Shown here piece by piece: positions 9,171-18,800 of a stretch of DNA of 64,000 nt. The notes beneath the pieces are model-generated. The model had not been told where the DNA came from. It did not search any database and saw only the letters and a list, made by a program, of their open reading frames with translations. The position numbers and the translations under genes were made by a program. The stretch is from JACCTU01 sp963798985 (GTDB lineage: Bacteria > Actinomycetota > Thermoleophilia > Gaiellales > Gaiellaceae): positions 972,247-1,036,246 of the forward strand of contig CAWCVL010000007.1 of assembly GCA_963798985.1 (NCBI GenBank), given 5' to 3'. Position 1 is the first letter of the stretch, and every line of letters starts with the position of its first letter.

Positions 9171-10088
9171 ATGAAGGCACCCCGCCCGGAATCGCGAAAC
9201 CGCACCCCGATGCGCCGCCTGCTCACACTCGTCGTTCTCGCCCTCATCGTCGGGCTCGCAGCCGCGTCGGGTCCTGGAGCGGCAACGTCCAAGGTCCCGC
9301 AACTCATCTTTCCGGTGGTCGGCAAAGCGACGTACTTCGACGACTTCGGTGCGGCACGCGGTCAAGGGGGACACCAGGGGAACGACCTCATGACGACGTG
9401 GCGCTCGCCGGCCGTCGCGGCAGAGGCGGGCAAGGTCAAGTTCCACACGACGTCGGCGCGCGCGGGCTGCATGCTCTACCTCGACGGCGCGAGCGGCACG
9501 ACGTACGTCTACATCCACCTGAACAACGACCTCACCGCGAAGAACGACAACAAGGGCAAATGCGTCGCGGGTGGGTCGTACTGGAAGGGCCTGAAGGACG
9601 GCGCCCGCGTCGTGGCCGGTCAGCCGATCGCGTACAACGGGAACTCGGGCGACGCCGACCAGGCGGGGTACCACCTGCACTTCGAGGTACACCCTGGCGG
9701 CGGCGCGGCAGTCAGCCCGTTCAAATATCTGAATCGCGCGAAGAAGCTCCTGTTCCCGGTCCAGCCCGAGGCGAACTTCACCGCCGCGCTGCGCGGCAAG
9801 GTCGTCTCGGCCGACGGCGTTGCGCGGTCACTGACGCTCATGGTCGACAACTTGCAGTCCTGGCCGGGCGGAATGCGCGTCACCGACGTCAAGCGCGTCG
9901 TCCAGCTGTCGGTGCCGCCAAGCGTCGTGATCTCGAATCCGCTCGGCGCGCTGATCGCCTCCGCAAAGCTCGCGGCGCTCAAGAAGGGACAGCGCGCGGT
10001 CGCGTGGACGGCGCTGGCCCCGGCGACGATCGAGTTTGCGCTCGGCACGCCGTTGCTGCTTTCGACTGAGCGTCTCGTCGTCGGCTAG
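9171..10088 (+). CDS. Secreted M23-type (LytM-like) metallopeptidase domain protein
   Basis: Exported protein with a LytM/M23-like fold. Family members cut peptidoglycan cross-links or bind the wall. A signal peptide (MRRLLTLVVLALIVGLAAASG) is followed by GGHQGNDLMTTW, which matches the HxxxD zinc site, and YHLHFEVHPGG, which matches the terminal HxH. About 150 further residues have no recognised domain. I take the ATG at 9171; an in-frame ATG at 9210, directly before the signal peptide, is an equally good start. The end overlaps convergently with enoyl-CoA hydratase. Catalytic activity is inferred from the ligands only. Confidence 0.82.
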   Translation: MKAPRPESRNRTPMRRLLTLVVLALIVGLAAASGPGAATSKVPQLIFPVVGKATYFDDFGAARGQGGHQGNDLMTTWRSPAVAAEAGKVKFHTTSARAGCMLYLDGASGTTYVYIHLNNDLTAKNDNKGKCVAGGSYWKGLKDGARVVAGQPIAYNGNSGDADQAGYHLHFEVHPGGGAAVSPFKYLNRAKKLLFPVQPEANFTAALRGKVVSADGVARSLTLMVDNLQSWPGGMRVTDVKRVVQLSVPPSVVISNPLGALIASAKLAALKKGQRAVAWTALAPATIEFALGTPLLLSTERLVVG

Positions 10089-10858
10089 CGGCCGGTGAAG
10101 CGCGCGTCGCGCTTCTCGACGAACGCCGACAAGCCCTCTTTCGCATCGTCGCTCGCGAAGAGCTCGCCGAAGTGGTCGGCCTCGGACGCGAGGTTGTCCG
10201 CGTGGTCGCCCTGGAGCGCGCGGTTCGCAGCGGCCTTGGCCGCCGCCAGCGCGATCGGGCTGAGCTTCGCGAGCGCACGAGCGGTCTCGAGCGTCTTCGC
10301 CATCAGCTCCTGCGGCTCGTAGACGGCGTTCACGAGCCCATGTTCTTGCGCTTCGGCAGCGTCGATCGTGCGGCCGGTGAGGATCAGCTCCTTCGCGAAA
10401 CCGATCGTGGTCGCGCGCGCCAGCCGCTGAGTCCCACCCCAGCCCGGGATGATCCCGAGCTTGATCTCCGGCTGGCCGAGCTTCGCCTTGGCAGAGGCGT
10501 AGCGGAGGTCGCACGCAAGCGCCAGCTCGCAGCCGCCGCCGAGCGCGAAGCCGTTGATCGCAGCGATCGTCGGCTGCGGCATCGTCTCGAGCAGCCGCGC
10601 GGCCTCGTGGCCGAGCGCCCCCCAGGCCTTAGCCTGCGTGACGTCGAGCGCGCTCATGTACTTGATGTCGGCGCCGGCGATGAACGCGCGCTCGCCGGCT
10701 CCGGTCAACACGACCACGCGCGCGTCCGCGTCGGCCGCGAGGTTCTTCAGCTGGTCGCGCAGCTCGGTGAGCGTCGCGACGTCGAGTGCGTTCAGCGCGT
10801 CGGGCCGGTCGACGGTCACGATCGCGACAGCGTCGTCGCGCTCGACGAGGACGCTCAT
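10085..10858 (-). CDS. Enoyl-CoA hydratase/isomerase (crotonase family)
   Basis: Crotonase-fold enzyme, probably hydrating 2-enoyl-CoA in beta-oxidation or related acyl-CoA pathways. The 257-residue protein keeps the oxyanion-hole elements (AFIAGADIKYM and NGFALGGGCELALACDLRYA) and both catalytic glutamates, in GGCELALA and QPEIKLGIIPGWGGTQRL. The ATG at 10858 lies one base after the stop of the B12-binding mutase subunit, so the two are co-translated. The exact substrate cannot be read from sequence. Confidence 0.93.
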   Translation of the reverse strand: MSVLVERDDAVAIVTVDRPDALNALDVATLTELRDQLKNLAADADARVVVLTGAGERAFIAGADIKYMSALDVTQAKAWGALGHEAARLLETMPQPTIAAINGFALGGGCELALACDLRYASAKAKLGQPEIKLGIIPGWGGTQRLARATTIGFAKELILTGRTIDAAEAQEHGLVNAVYEPQELMAKTLETARALAKLSPIALAAAKAAANRALQGDHADNLASEADHFGELFASDDAKEGLSAFVEKRDARFTGR

Positions 10859-10859
10859 C

Positions 10860-11255
10860 TCACGCGGGGACGCCGGCGCGCAGGAAGTCGACGATCTCAC
10901 TCGTCGGCGCGCCCGGGGTGAAGACGGCGGCGACGCCCTGGCTCTGCAGCTCGGCCGCGTCCTCGGCCGGGATCGTCCCGCCCAGAACCACCAGCACGTC
11001 CTCGGCGCCCTGCGCCCGCAGGCCCTGGAGGATCTTCGGGACGAGCGTCATGTGAGCGCCGGAGAGAATCGAGATGCCGACCGCGTCCGCATCCTCCTGG
11101 ATCGCGGTCTCGACGATCTGCTCCGGCGTCTGGTGGAGACCGGTGTAGATGACCTCCATGCCGGCGTCCCGGAGCGCCCGAGCGATGATCTTCGCGCCAC
11201 GGTCGTGCCCGTCGAGGCCGGGCTTCGCGATCACCACACGGATCTTGCTGGCCAC
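10860..11255 (-). CDS. B12-binding small subunit of acyl-CoA mutase (methylmalonyl- or isobutyryl-CoA mutase)
   Basis: Stand-alone cobalamin-binding domain of a two-piece acyl-CoA mutase. In the 131-residue protein, KPGLDGHDRGAK carries the DxHxxG motif whose histidine is the lower axial cobalt ligand. SILSGAHMTL and VLGGTIPAED match the nucleotide-loop motifs. The catalytic large subunit is encoded 760 bases away at 12018-13673 on the same strand, separated only by an oppositely oriented metallo-beta-lactamase-fold gene. See the large-subunit entry for why isobutyryl-CoA is the favoured substrate. Confidence 0.92.
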   Translation of the reverse strand: MASKIRVVIAKPGLDGHDRGAKIIARALRDAGMEVIYTGLHQTPEQIVETAIQEDADAVGISILSGAHMTLVPKILQGLRAQGAEDVLVVLGGTIPAEDAAELQSQGVAAVFTPGAPTSEIVDFLRAGVPA

Positions 11256-11269
11256 GGCTGCGCAAGTAT

Positions 11270-12007
11270 ATGGAGGTGAAGCTCAGAATCGTGGGGTGCT
11301 CGCCCGCCTGGCCGAACCCTGGCGGAGCTCAGTCCGGCTATCTCGTCGAGGACGCGGGAAGGCGGCTGCTGCTCGACTGCGGGCCCGGTGTGCTCGCTCG
11401 GCTGCGCGAGTGGGAGGACTGGCCGCGCGTCGAAGCGATCGCGATCACGCACTGGCATCTCGACCACTGGGGCGATGTCGTGCCCTGGGTCTGGGCGGCG
11501 CAGTTCGGACCGGCGAGCGAGCTCGCTGCGCCAGAGCTCTGGGTGCCGCCCGACGGACGCGACTTCTTGGCCGAGCTCGGTGGGCGCCTCGGTCAACCGC
11601 AGATGTTCGAGCAGGCGTTCGACGTGCACGAGTACGAACGCGGAACGCCGTTCGAGACCGCGGGGATGGAAGTGACACCGGTGAAGGTCCTCCACTACCA
11701 GCTCGAGGCCTACGGCTTCCGGGTCTCGGCGAACGGGTCGGTGCTCGCGTACTCGGGGGACAGCGGGCCGAACGGTGGCCTGGCGGAGCTGGCTCGAGAC
11801 GCCGACCTCTTCGTCTGCGAGGCGACGCTGGCGGACGGCAACGAGGAGCGCGAAGGCCCGCCGCGCGGCCACCTCTCGGCGCGCGAGGCAGAGAGCATCT
11901 CGGTGGCGGCAGGCGCGAAGCGCCTTCTGCTCACTCACCGACCTGCGGAGCGAGCACTCGACGCGCGCTTCGAGCAGGCCCGCGACGGCCTCGACGTGGA
12001 GCTCTAG
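11270..12007 (+). CDS. Metallo-beta-lactamase-fold hydrolase (RNase Z-like)
   Basis: Zinc hydrolase of the MBL superfamily, 245 residues. The metal-binding HxHxDH motif is THWHLDHWGD at about residue 62, with LLLDCGPG before it and further ligands in AYSGDSGPN and LLLTHRPAE. The layout resembles the RNase Z/ElaC and phosphodiesterase branch, but no tRNase exosite arm is evident, so the substrate is unknown. It sits on the plus strand between the two subunits of the acyl-CoA mutase and starts 14 bases from the small-subunit gene. A GTG at 11276 is an alternative start. Confidence 0.85.
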   Translation: MEVKLRIVGCSPAWPNPGGAQSGYLVEDAGRRLLLDCGPGVLARLREWEDWPRVEAIAITHWHLDHWGDVVPWVWAAQFGPASELAAPELWVPPDGRDFLAELGGRLGQPQMFEQAFDVHEYERGTPFETAGMEVTPVKVLHYQLEAYGFRVSANGSVLAYSGDSGPNGGLAELARDADLFVCEATLADGNEEREGPPRGHLSAREAESISVAAGAKRLLLTHRPAERALDARFEQARDGLDVEL

Positions 12008-12017
12008 GGCTTCGGCC

Positions 12018-13673
12018 TCAGAAGACCGGGGTCTCGCGCCAGACGCCCCACACCTCGCGCCAGACGTCGCACATCTCGCCCATCGTCACGTAGACGCGTG
12101 CGGCGTCCACGATCACCGGCATCAGGTTCACGTCGTCACGCGCGGAGGCCGCCTTCAACGCGGCGAGCGCCGCCTCGACCTTCGCCGAGTCCCGCCTCCC
12201 ACGCAGGGCCTTCACGCGCTCGATCTGCTGCGGCTCCAGAGCCGGATCGATCTTCAGGATCTCGAGCGGCTGCTCGTCGTCCAACTGGTACCGGTTGACC
12301 CCGACGATGATCCGCTGCTTCGCCTCGACCTCCGCCTGGTAGCGGAACGATGCGTCGGCGATCTCTTGCTGGAGGAAGTTCTCCTTGATCGCCTCGACCA
12401 CCCCGCCCAGGGCGTCGATCTGCGAGAAGTACTCGTAGGCCTGCCGCTCGAGCTCGTTCGTCAGATGCTCGACGTAGTACGACCCGCCGAGCGGATCGAT
12501 CGTGTTCACGACGCCGGTCTCGTGCGCGATCACCTGCTGGGTCCGCAGCGCGATTCGGACCGCATCTTCCGTCGGCAGCGCAAGCGCCTCGTCGAAGGAG
12601 TTCGTGTGCAACGACTGCGTCCCACCCAACACGGCCGCGAGCGCCTCGAGCGCGGTCCGGACGATGTTCACCTCGGGCTGCTGCGCGGTCAGCGAGACAC
12701 CGGCCGTCTGCGTGTGGAACCGCATCAGCCACGACCGCGGCGACTTCGCACCGAACCGGTCGCGCAGCTCGCGCGCCCAGATGCGGCGTGCCGCGCGGTA
12801 CTTCGCGATCTCCTCGAAGAAGTCGAGATGCGCGTTGAAGAAGAACGAGAGCCGCGGCGCGAACGCATCGACGTCCAGACCGCGTTCGATTGCCCACTCG
12901 ACGTACGTGAAGCCGTCGGCCAGCGTGAACGCGAGCTCCTGGGCAGCCGTCGATCCGGCCTCGCGGATGTGGTACCCAGAGATCGAGATCGGATGCCACT
13001 TCGGCATCGCCGTCGAGCAGAACTCGACCATGTCGGTGACGAGCCGCATCGACGGCTCGGGCGGGAAGATGTACTCCTTCTGCGCGATGTACTCCTTGAG
13101 GATGTCCGTCTGGACGGTCCCGCGGAGCTCCGACATCGGCACGCCCTGCTCCTCGCCGACCACCGCGTAGAACGCGAGCAGCACCGCGGCCGGTGAGTTG
13201 ATCGTCATCGACGTCGAGACGTCGCCGAGCGGGATCCCCGCGAACAGCGTCTCCATGTCCTCCAGCGAATCGATCGCGACGCCTTCGCGCCCGACCTCGC
13301 CGATCGACCGCTCGTGATCCGAGTCGTAGCCCATCAGCGTCGGCATGTCGAACGCCGTCGAGAGCCCCGTCTGACCGTGGTCGAGCAGGTACCGGAAGCG
13401 CTCGTTCGTCTCCTCCGCCGTGCCGAAGCCGGCGAACTGCCGCATCGTCCAGAGCTTCCCGCGGTACATCGACGGGTACACGCCGCGCGTGAACGGATAG
13501 ACGCCCGGGTAGCTCGTTTCCTCGACGTCGACGTTGTCGGCCGTGTAGAGGGCCTCGTTCTCGACCCCCGAGATCGTCGAGGAGAGCTCGCCCTCGCGCT
13601 CCGCCGTCGCCTCGTAGAGCTCTTTCCAGGCTTCGAGGCCCGAGGCCGAGCGCCGATCTTCGGTCGTCGCCAT
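12018..13673 (-). CDS. Acyl-CoA mutase large subunit, isobutyryl-CoA mutase-like
   Basis: Catalytic TIM-barrel subunit of a B12-dependent carbon-skeleton mutase, 551 residues and without its own B12 domain, which is separate at 10860-11255. Conserved stretches include TSYPGVYPFTRGVYPSMY, AFDMPTLMGYDSD and HTQTAGVSLTAQQPEVNI. At the two substrate-specificity positions it has Phe in TMRQFAGFG and Gln in AQKEYIFPP. Methylmalonyl-CoA mutases have Tyr and Arg there; isobutyryl-CoA mutases have Phe and Gln. I therefore favour isobutyryl-CoA to butyryl-CoA interconversion. This fits the surrounding ETF, enoyl-CoA hydratase, dehydrogenase and thiolase genes. The start is ATG 13673. Confidence 0.9.
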   Translation of the reverse strand: MATTEDRRSASGLEAWKELYEATAEREGELSSTISGVENEALYTADNVDVEETSYPGVYPFTRGVYPSMYRGKLWTMRQFAGFGTAEETNERFRYLLDHGQTGLSTAFDMPTLMGYDSDHERSIGEVGREGVAIDSLEDMETLFAGIPLGDVSTSMTINSPAAVLLAFYAVVGEEQGVPMSELRGTVQTDILKEYIAQKEYIFPPEPSMRLVTDMVEFCSTAMPKWHPISISGYHIREAGSTAAQELAFTLADGFTYVEWAIERGLDVDAFAPRLSFFFNAHLDFFEEIAKYRAARRIWARELRDRFGAKSPRSWLMRFHTQTAGVSLTAQQPEVNIVRTALEALAAVLGGTQSLHTNSFDEALALPTEDAVRIALRTQQVIAHETGVVNTIDPLGGSYYVEHLTNELERQAYEYFSQIDALGGVVEAIKENFLQQEIADASFRYQAEVEAKQRIIVGVNRYQLDDEQPLEILKIDPALEPQQIERVKALRGRRDSAKVEAALAALKAASARDDVNLMPVIVDAARVYVTMGEMCDVWREVWGVWRETPVF

Positions 13674-13922
13674 CGCCGAGCGATTGTACGGACGGGGAAA
13701 CGCCGCCTCGGTCGTCGCACATGCGCCTGTGAGCGGAGAACCACGGGGCGATGGCCCGCTAGCGGCGCGAAATCTACTCAAACCTTCTGCGGAACCGACT
13801 CGGTCGAGCGATCTCCACGGGACCCTTGCCGGATCCCGCTTACTGACCCACGATGACTTCATGACGGGGGCCACAGCCGAGGACCACGGACGCATGGTCC
13901 TCCGGCCGAAACGGAGCCGCCG

Positions 13923-14591
13923 ATGAGGCGCGCGCGCGTCCTGGTCGCCGACCCGCTGCCCCTGTTCCGGACGGGCGTCCGCAACCTGCTCAGGCGTGAG
14001 AGCGACCTCGAGGTGCTCGAGGCGAGCAGCTCCGACGAGGCCGCTGTACTGCTCGCGGGCGGCTCTGCGGAGATCGCCCTCATCGACCTCGGCCTGCCTC
14101 CTACTGGAGGCATCGACCTGGTCCGCCGCGTACGTTCGCGGACCCGCGCGGCGATGATCGTCTGGTCGCTCGAGCCGTCCCGCGACGCAGTGCTCGAGTC
14201 GATCACCGCGGGCGCCCACGGCTTCTTGCACAAGGAGATCTCGCCGACCGGGCTCGTGCGTGCGCTGCGGGGAACCGTGAACGGCGAAGCGCCGCTGTCG
14301 CGCGACATGGCGGCGCTGATGATCGACGCGATCCACACGCTCGAAGCACGGTCGCAGGCGCGCGAGCGCGCGGCGGTGCTCTCGGAGCGGGAGAAGGAAG
14401 TGCTCGCGTTCGTCGCGCGCGGCGCGCGGAATCGCGAGATCGCCGAGGAGCTCGAGATCTCCGAGTTCACGGTCAAGCGGCACATGCAGAACATCCTCCA
14501 GAAACTGGACGTGCCTTCGAGGCGCGCGGCGGCGGCGTTCTACGTCTCGGCGTACCGCGACGAAGCGGTCGCGGAGGGGAGGTCGGCATGA
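13923..14591 (+). CDS. NarL/FixJ-type response regulator with LuxR HTH
   Basis: Two-component transcription factor of 222 residues. The receiver domain has an acidic patch reduced to VLVADPLPLF and the phospho-acceptor Asp in ALIDLGLPPTGG. The C-terminal LuxR-type helix-turn-helix is LSEREKEVLAFVARGARNREIAEEL with SEFTVKRHMQNIL. The usual double acidic pocket is partly missing (ADPLP rather than DDH), so phosphorylation control is uncertain. No histidine kinase is adjacent. The 249 bases upstream (13674-13922) hold no gene I can support. A second, receiver-only gene overlaps the end. Confidence 0.88.
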   Translation: MRRARVLVADPLPLFRTGVRNLLRRESDLEVLEASSSDEAAVLLAGGSAEIALIDLGLPPTGGIDLVRRVRSRTRAAMIVWSLEPSRDAVLESITAGAHGFLHKEISPTGLVRALRGTVNGEAPLSRDMAALMIDAIHTLEARSQARERAAVLSEREKEVLAFVARGARNREIAEELEISEFTVKRHMQNILQKLDVPSRRAAAAFYVSAYRDEAVAEGRSA

Positions 14592-14956
14592 GCGAGCGCG
14601 AGGCGCCGCTCGTCGCCGTGATCTGCGCGGTGCCGCTGCTCGGCGAGGCGGTGACGGGCGCGCTCGACGGCCTCGCAGAGTGCAAGTTCATCCCGGCGCG
14701 CCAGCCCGAGCTCGGCGGTCTCCTGAAGTCGCTCCAGCCGGACGCGATCGTCGTCGACGACGAGCAGGAAGGCGCGGTCGCGGCGACGTACGCGCGGTTC
14801 GCGCGGGTGCCGGTGATCTTGATCTCGCTGCGCGAGAACACGGTGCAGCTGCTCGACGACGGACGCTGGGTGTACCCGGAGGAAAGTGGCGCGTCGGCGG
14901 AGTCGATCCGCAACCTCGTCGCCGGCGGGATCTACGGCCGCCGGGCGCTGCGTTGA
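14588..14956 (+). CDS. Degenerate receiver-like protein
   Basis: Small protein of 122 residues with the alternating strand/helix pattern of a response-regulator receiver: LVAVICAVPL, DAIVVDDEQEG and VPVILISLREN. It lacks a clear phospho-acceptor context and the conserved Lys loop. Its ATG overlaps the stop of the upstream LuxR-type regulator, so the two are co-translated. It may modulate that regulator or have no phosphotransfer role. No function can be assigned from sequence. A receiver-like segment also ends the giant surface protein downstream, which makes the local recurrence of this fold notable. Confidence 0.7.
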   Translation: MSEREAPLVAVICAVPLLGEAVTGALDGLAECKFIPARQPELGGLLKSLQPDAIVVDDEQEGAVAATYARFARVPVILISLRENTVQLLDDGRWVYPEESGASAESIRNLVAGGIYGRRALR

Positions 14957-15713
14957 CGCGCACCGACGGACTCCTGCTCGTCGAGCAGGTGCCTAAGAAC
15001 GCATTCGGGTCGTCGAGAAAACCCTTCGTCAGACGGTAGGGCTCGGAGTCCTCGTACGCCGACTCGCAGAGAGGCCGTCGCCGAACTCGAAGATCGCCGC
15101 GTCGGGGTAGGCCGAGCAGGATCGGCGAGTGCGTCGCGATGACGAACTGCGAGCTCGAGCGCGGCGAGCTCGTGATCCGGCGCAGCAGCGCGAGCTGGCC
15201 GCTGCGGCGAGAGCGCCGCCTCGGGCTCGTCGAGCATGTACAGGCCGCTCGGCGCCGAAGCGGTTGAGCACCAGCGCGATGAACGACTCGCCGTGCGACT
15301 GCTCGTGCAGCGGACGACCGCCGTACGAGCTGCTCGATCGCCGCCGCGCGCTCCGACCTCCGTCGCGACGTTGAAGAAGCTCTCCGCCCGCAGGAAGAAC
15401 GCGTTCCGCGGCCCGCTCGAGCCTTCGACGCACCGAGCGCTCGTGAGCTCGAGTGCGACGAGCGCGTCGCGAACTTGAAGTTGCCGGCTCCCGCCCTCCG
15501 CGTTGAAGCCGCCGCCACGGCGATCGCCTCGATGAGCGTCGACTTGCCGCTGCCGTTCTCGCCCGACGAAGAACGAGACCCGCGGGTCCAGGTGATCGGC
15601 GTGTAAACGAGGCTGCGGATCGCCGGGATCTCGAGCGCGTAGTCGGCACCGTCCCGATCATTCGCCGAGACGCGGGAGAGGTACGGATCGTCCATCGCGC
15701 GGACGGTAATCAT
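14932..15713 (-). pseudogene. AAA family ATPase (OLD/RecF-like), multiply frameshifted
   Basis: Recognisable pieces of one predicted ATPase lie in all three minus frames. These are a start around ATG 15713 (MITVRAMDDPY), SFFVG, the Walker A motif SGENGSGKSTLIEAIAVA near 15560-15520, NFKFATRSSH, a Walker B-like segment MLDEPEAALSPQR near 15235, and QFVIATHSPILL followed by EPYRLTKGFLDD. At least five shifts in about 780 bases are needed to join them, denser than anywhere else in the window. This could be true decay or locally poor sequence. An intact homologue would be about 240-250 residues. The 3' end overlaps the receiver-like gene convergently. Confidence 0.75.
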
Positions 15714-15866
15714 CGAAGCCTCGACCTCGACTCGAGGTCGACCGCGCAGAGCCGTAACGGAGCCCCGCTTCCATCCGCTCGAAGAAGGCTCACCCAAAAG
15801 GGGGAACTTCCTAACGCAATTCCGGAGTTGCCCCTCCCGGACTACAGGTACCCGGGCGTTTCTCCG

Positions 15867-18800
15867 ATGCCTTCTCTACGTGCGGGCACGCACGTGCGAT
15901 GGAAGGCGAGTCTTGGCGAGCAACTCCGAACTGCGGCGATCGGCAAAGCGCTCGGCATCTGCCGGGCGCTTCCGCATGCCTCGGTTCGCGCTCGCTCCGC
16001 CCTTGGGGTGGGACTCGTCTGCTTGCTGCTCCTGGCTCAGCTCGCCAGCCGACAGGAGCAGCAGGCAAAGCCCGAGCTCGGCTTCCTGACGACGGCGCTG
16101 GGTGCGCCGCAAGCAACTGCGTCCCTCGTCAGGAAGCCGGCGAAGGGTGTTCGTCTGCGTGTCGCCGACACCGCCGAGTTCCATCGCGGTGACGCGACGG
16201 TCGCGCTCGGGCTTACAGGTGCAACCGGCGCGTGGAAGCGCCACCTTCGCGGCGCGACGCGCTCGACACCGTGGGGGAGCGAGTCGATCGTCTTCCGCGG
16301 CGAGTACGGCCTCGAGCACTACTCGAGGGTCCTCGAGCACCAGGGCACACGAACGTGGCGTTGGTCGCTGGACTCGAACGGGCTTGCGCCCCGCCTGGCG
16401 GCGGACGGCGGCGTGGACTTCTTCGACGGAAACCGCAGCGCGGGCGTCCGCGTCGAGCCGGCCAAGATCTTCGATGACGCGCGTCGTGACATCACGCCCG
16501 AGGGGGCCGGCTGGTCGCTCGAACGCAGCGACGCCGGGTGGACGCTCGCCCTCGAGCTCGACGACTCCGACCTCCCTCTCCCTACGTCATCGACCCGAAC
16601 ATCTCCCGCACGGGGTCCAACACCGCGGCCGCCGGCGACGTCACCTCACTCGCGATCACGAAGCCCGGCAACGTCGGCAACATCTTGATCGCACAGATCG
16701 CCGTCCGGAACAACGCGACCATCAACGCGCCGGCGAACTGGAACGCAGTCGGGACGCAGCAGAACTCGGGCACGGGCATTACGCAGGCCGTCTTCTGGGC
16801 AACTCACACCGCGGTGCTCTCGACGACCTTCACGTGGACGGGCGCCGTCCACGCGGCGGGTGAGATCGCGGCGTACGCCGACGTCCACCCGACGAGCCCG
16901 ATCGACGCGTCGGGCCAGGGCTCCGGTACCAGCGCGAGTGCCAGCGCCCCGAGCATCACGACGAACTTCGCGAACTCGAGGGTTGTCCCGCTCTACAGCG
17001 CTTCGGGGAACACGACGGCGACGCAGGATGGCTTGCAGGCCGTGACGCAGTTCAGCACCGCGATCAGCACCGGAACCGCCAGCTCCCGGATCGCGTCCGC
17101 GCCTCGGACGGGCTCCAGGCGGTCGCAGGCGGGTCGGGGGCCAAGACAGCCACGCTCAGCGGATCGGTCGCCTGGGCCGCGCACAACGTGGCGCTCCGCC
17201 GCGAGCCGCCAGACGGCCTCGGGACGATGTCGTCGGATCGCGCGAACGTCGCCGCGTCATCGACCGGCAACACGCTCGTGTGGACGTACACCGCGCCCGC
17301 CGACGGACTCGTGAACGGCGAGGTTCGTCTCACCGTGCCTGCGAGTTGGAGCGCCCCATCGTCGACCGGCAGCGCCGCCGGGTTCACGCAGGTCTCGGCC
17401 GGGACGCTCACCTTCTCGTCCCAGGTGATCATCGTCAGCAGCCTCACCCTGGCAGGAAGCGCAGCGTTCACCATCACCTACGGATCGACAGCCTCGAGCG
17501 GTCCCGGTGCAACTGCTTCCGGTACCACCGGCGCGGTCACCTGGACGACCCAGCAGAAGGGCACCGTCGGCGGGACGCTGACCAACATCACAACGCAGCC
17601 GACCGTGACGCAGAACGCGGTCAACGGGTCGGGAACGATCAGCGCCTCGCGCTCGAACGTCGCCGCATCCTCGACGGCGAACACGATCACCCTCACGTAC
17701 ACCGCCGCCGCCGGGGGGATGGCCGGCGGCTCAGTTTCGATCGACGTCCCCGCGAGCTGGAGCGCGCCCTCCACGGCTGGAGCCGCGAACGGCTACACGA
17801 CCTCCACCACCGGCACCGTCGCAGTCGTCGGCCAGACGGTCACGGTTTCCGGAGTCACGCTCGCGGCGGCGGCGACCTTCGACATCGTCTACGGCTCGAC
17901 CGCAGGCGGCGGGAGCGGCGCGACCGCGAGCCCCACACTCGGCGCCGTCACCTGGCAGGCGAAGCAGCGGTCCATCAACGTTGGCACCCTGGTCAACCTC
18001 ACCAGCTCGCCCTCGATCACGCAGAACGCGCCAAACGGCTCCGGGACGGCGTCAGCCAACGTCAGCGCAGTCACCGCCTCCTCGACGGGCAACACGGTGA
18101 CGTTTTCCTACACCGTCGCGACCGGCGGGATGTCGAGCGGTTCGATCTCCGTCGACGTTCCGGCGAGTTGGAGCGCACCTTCCACCACGGGCACCGCGAA
18201 CGGCTACACGACCTCCACCGCGGGTGCAGTCTCGGTCGCGGGTCAGAAGATCACCGTGTCGGGGATCACCCTGTCGGCGGCAGCGACGTTCGACGTCGTC
18301 TACGGGTCCATCGCCGGTGGCGGAAGCGGCGCGACCGCGAGCTCGGCCACGGGCGCTACGACGTGGCCGGTGGCGCAGCGGTCGGTCAACGTCGGCACGC
18401 TGGTCAACCTCGCCAGCTCGCCCTCGATCACGCAGTACGCGGCGAACGGCTCCGGCACGGCAACCGCGAATGTCTCGAACGTCGCCGCCTCGTCGACCGG
18501 CAAGACGATCACGCTCACCTACACCGCCGCGGCAGGCGGCATGAACAGCGGCTCGATCTCGATTGACGTTCCGAGCGGCTGGAGCGCGCCTTCGACGACC
18601 GGCACGGCGGCAGGCTACACGACCTCGACCGCCGGGACGGTTTCCGCGGCCGGCCAGACGATCACCGTCTCGAGCCTCACGCTCGCCGGTGCCGGAACGG
18701 TCGACGTCGTGTACGGGGCGACCGGCGGCGGTGGGACCGGCGCGACGGTGACGTCCTCGACCGGCGCACAGACGTGGCTGGCAAAGCAACGCTCGCTGTC

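Noticed and set aside
13861..13926. Short frame MTGATAEDHG... overlapping the LuxR regulator start by ATGA
   Set aside because: It could be a 21-residue coupled upstream peptide, but there is no ribosome-binding site or recognisable family, and such overlaps arise easily by chance here.
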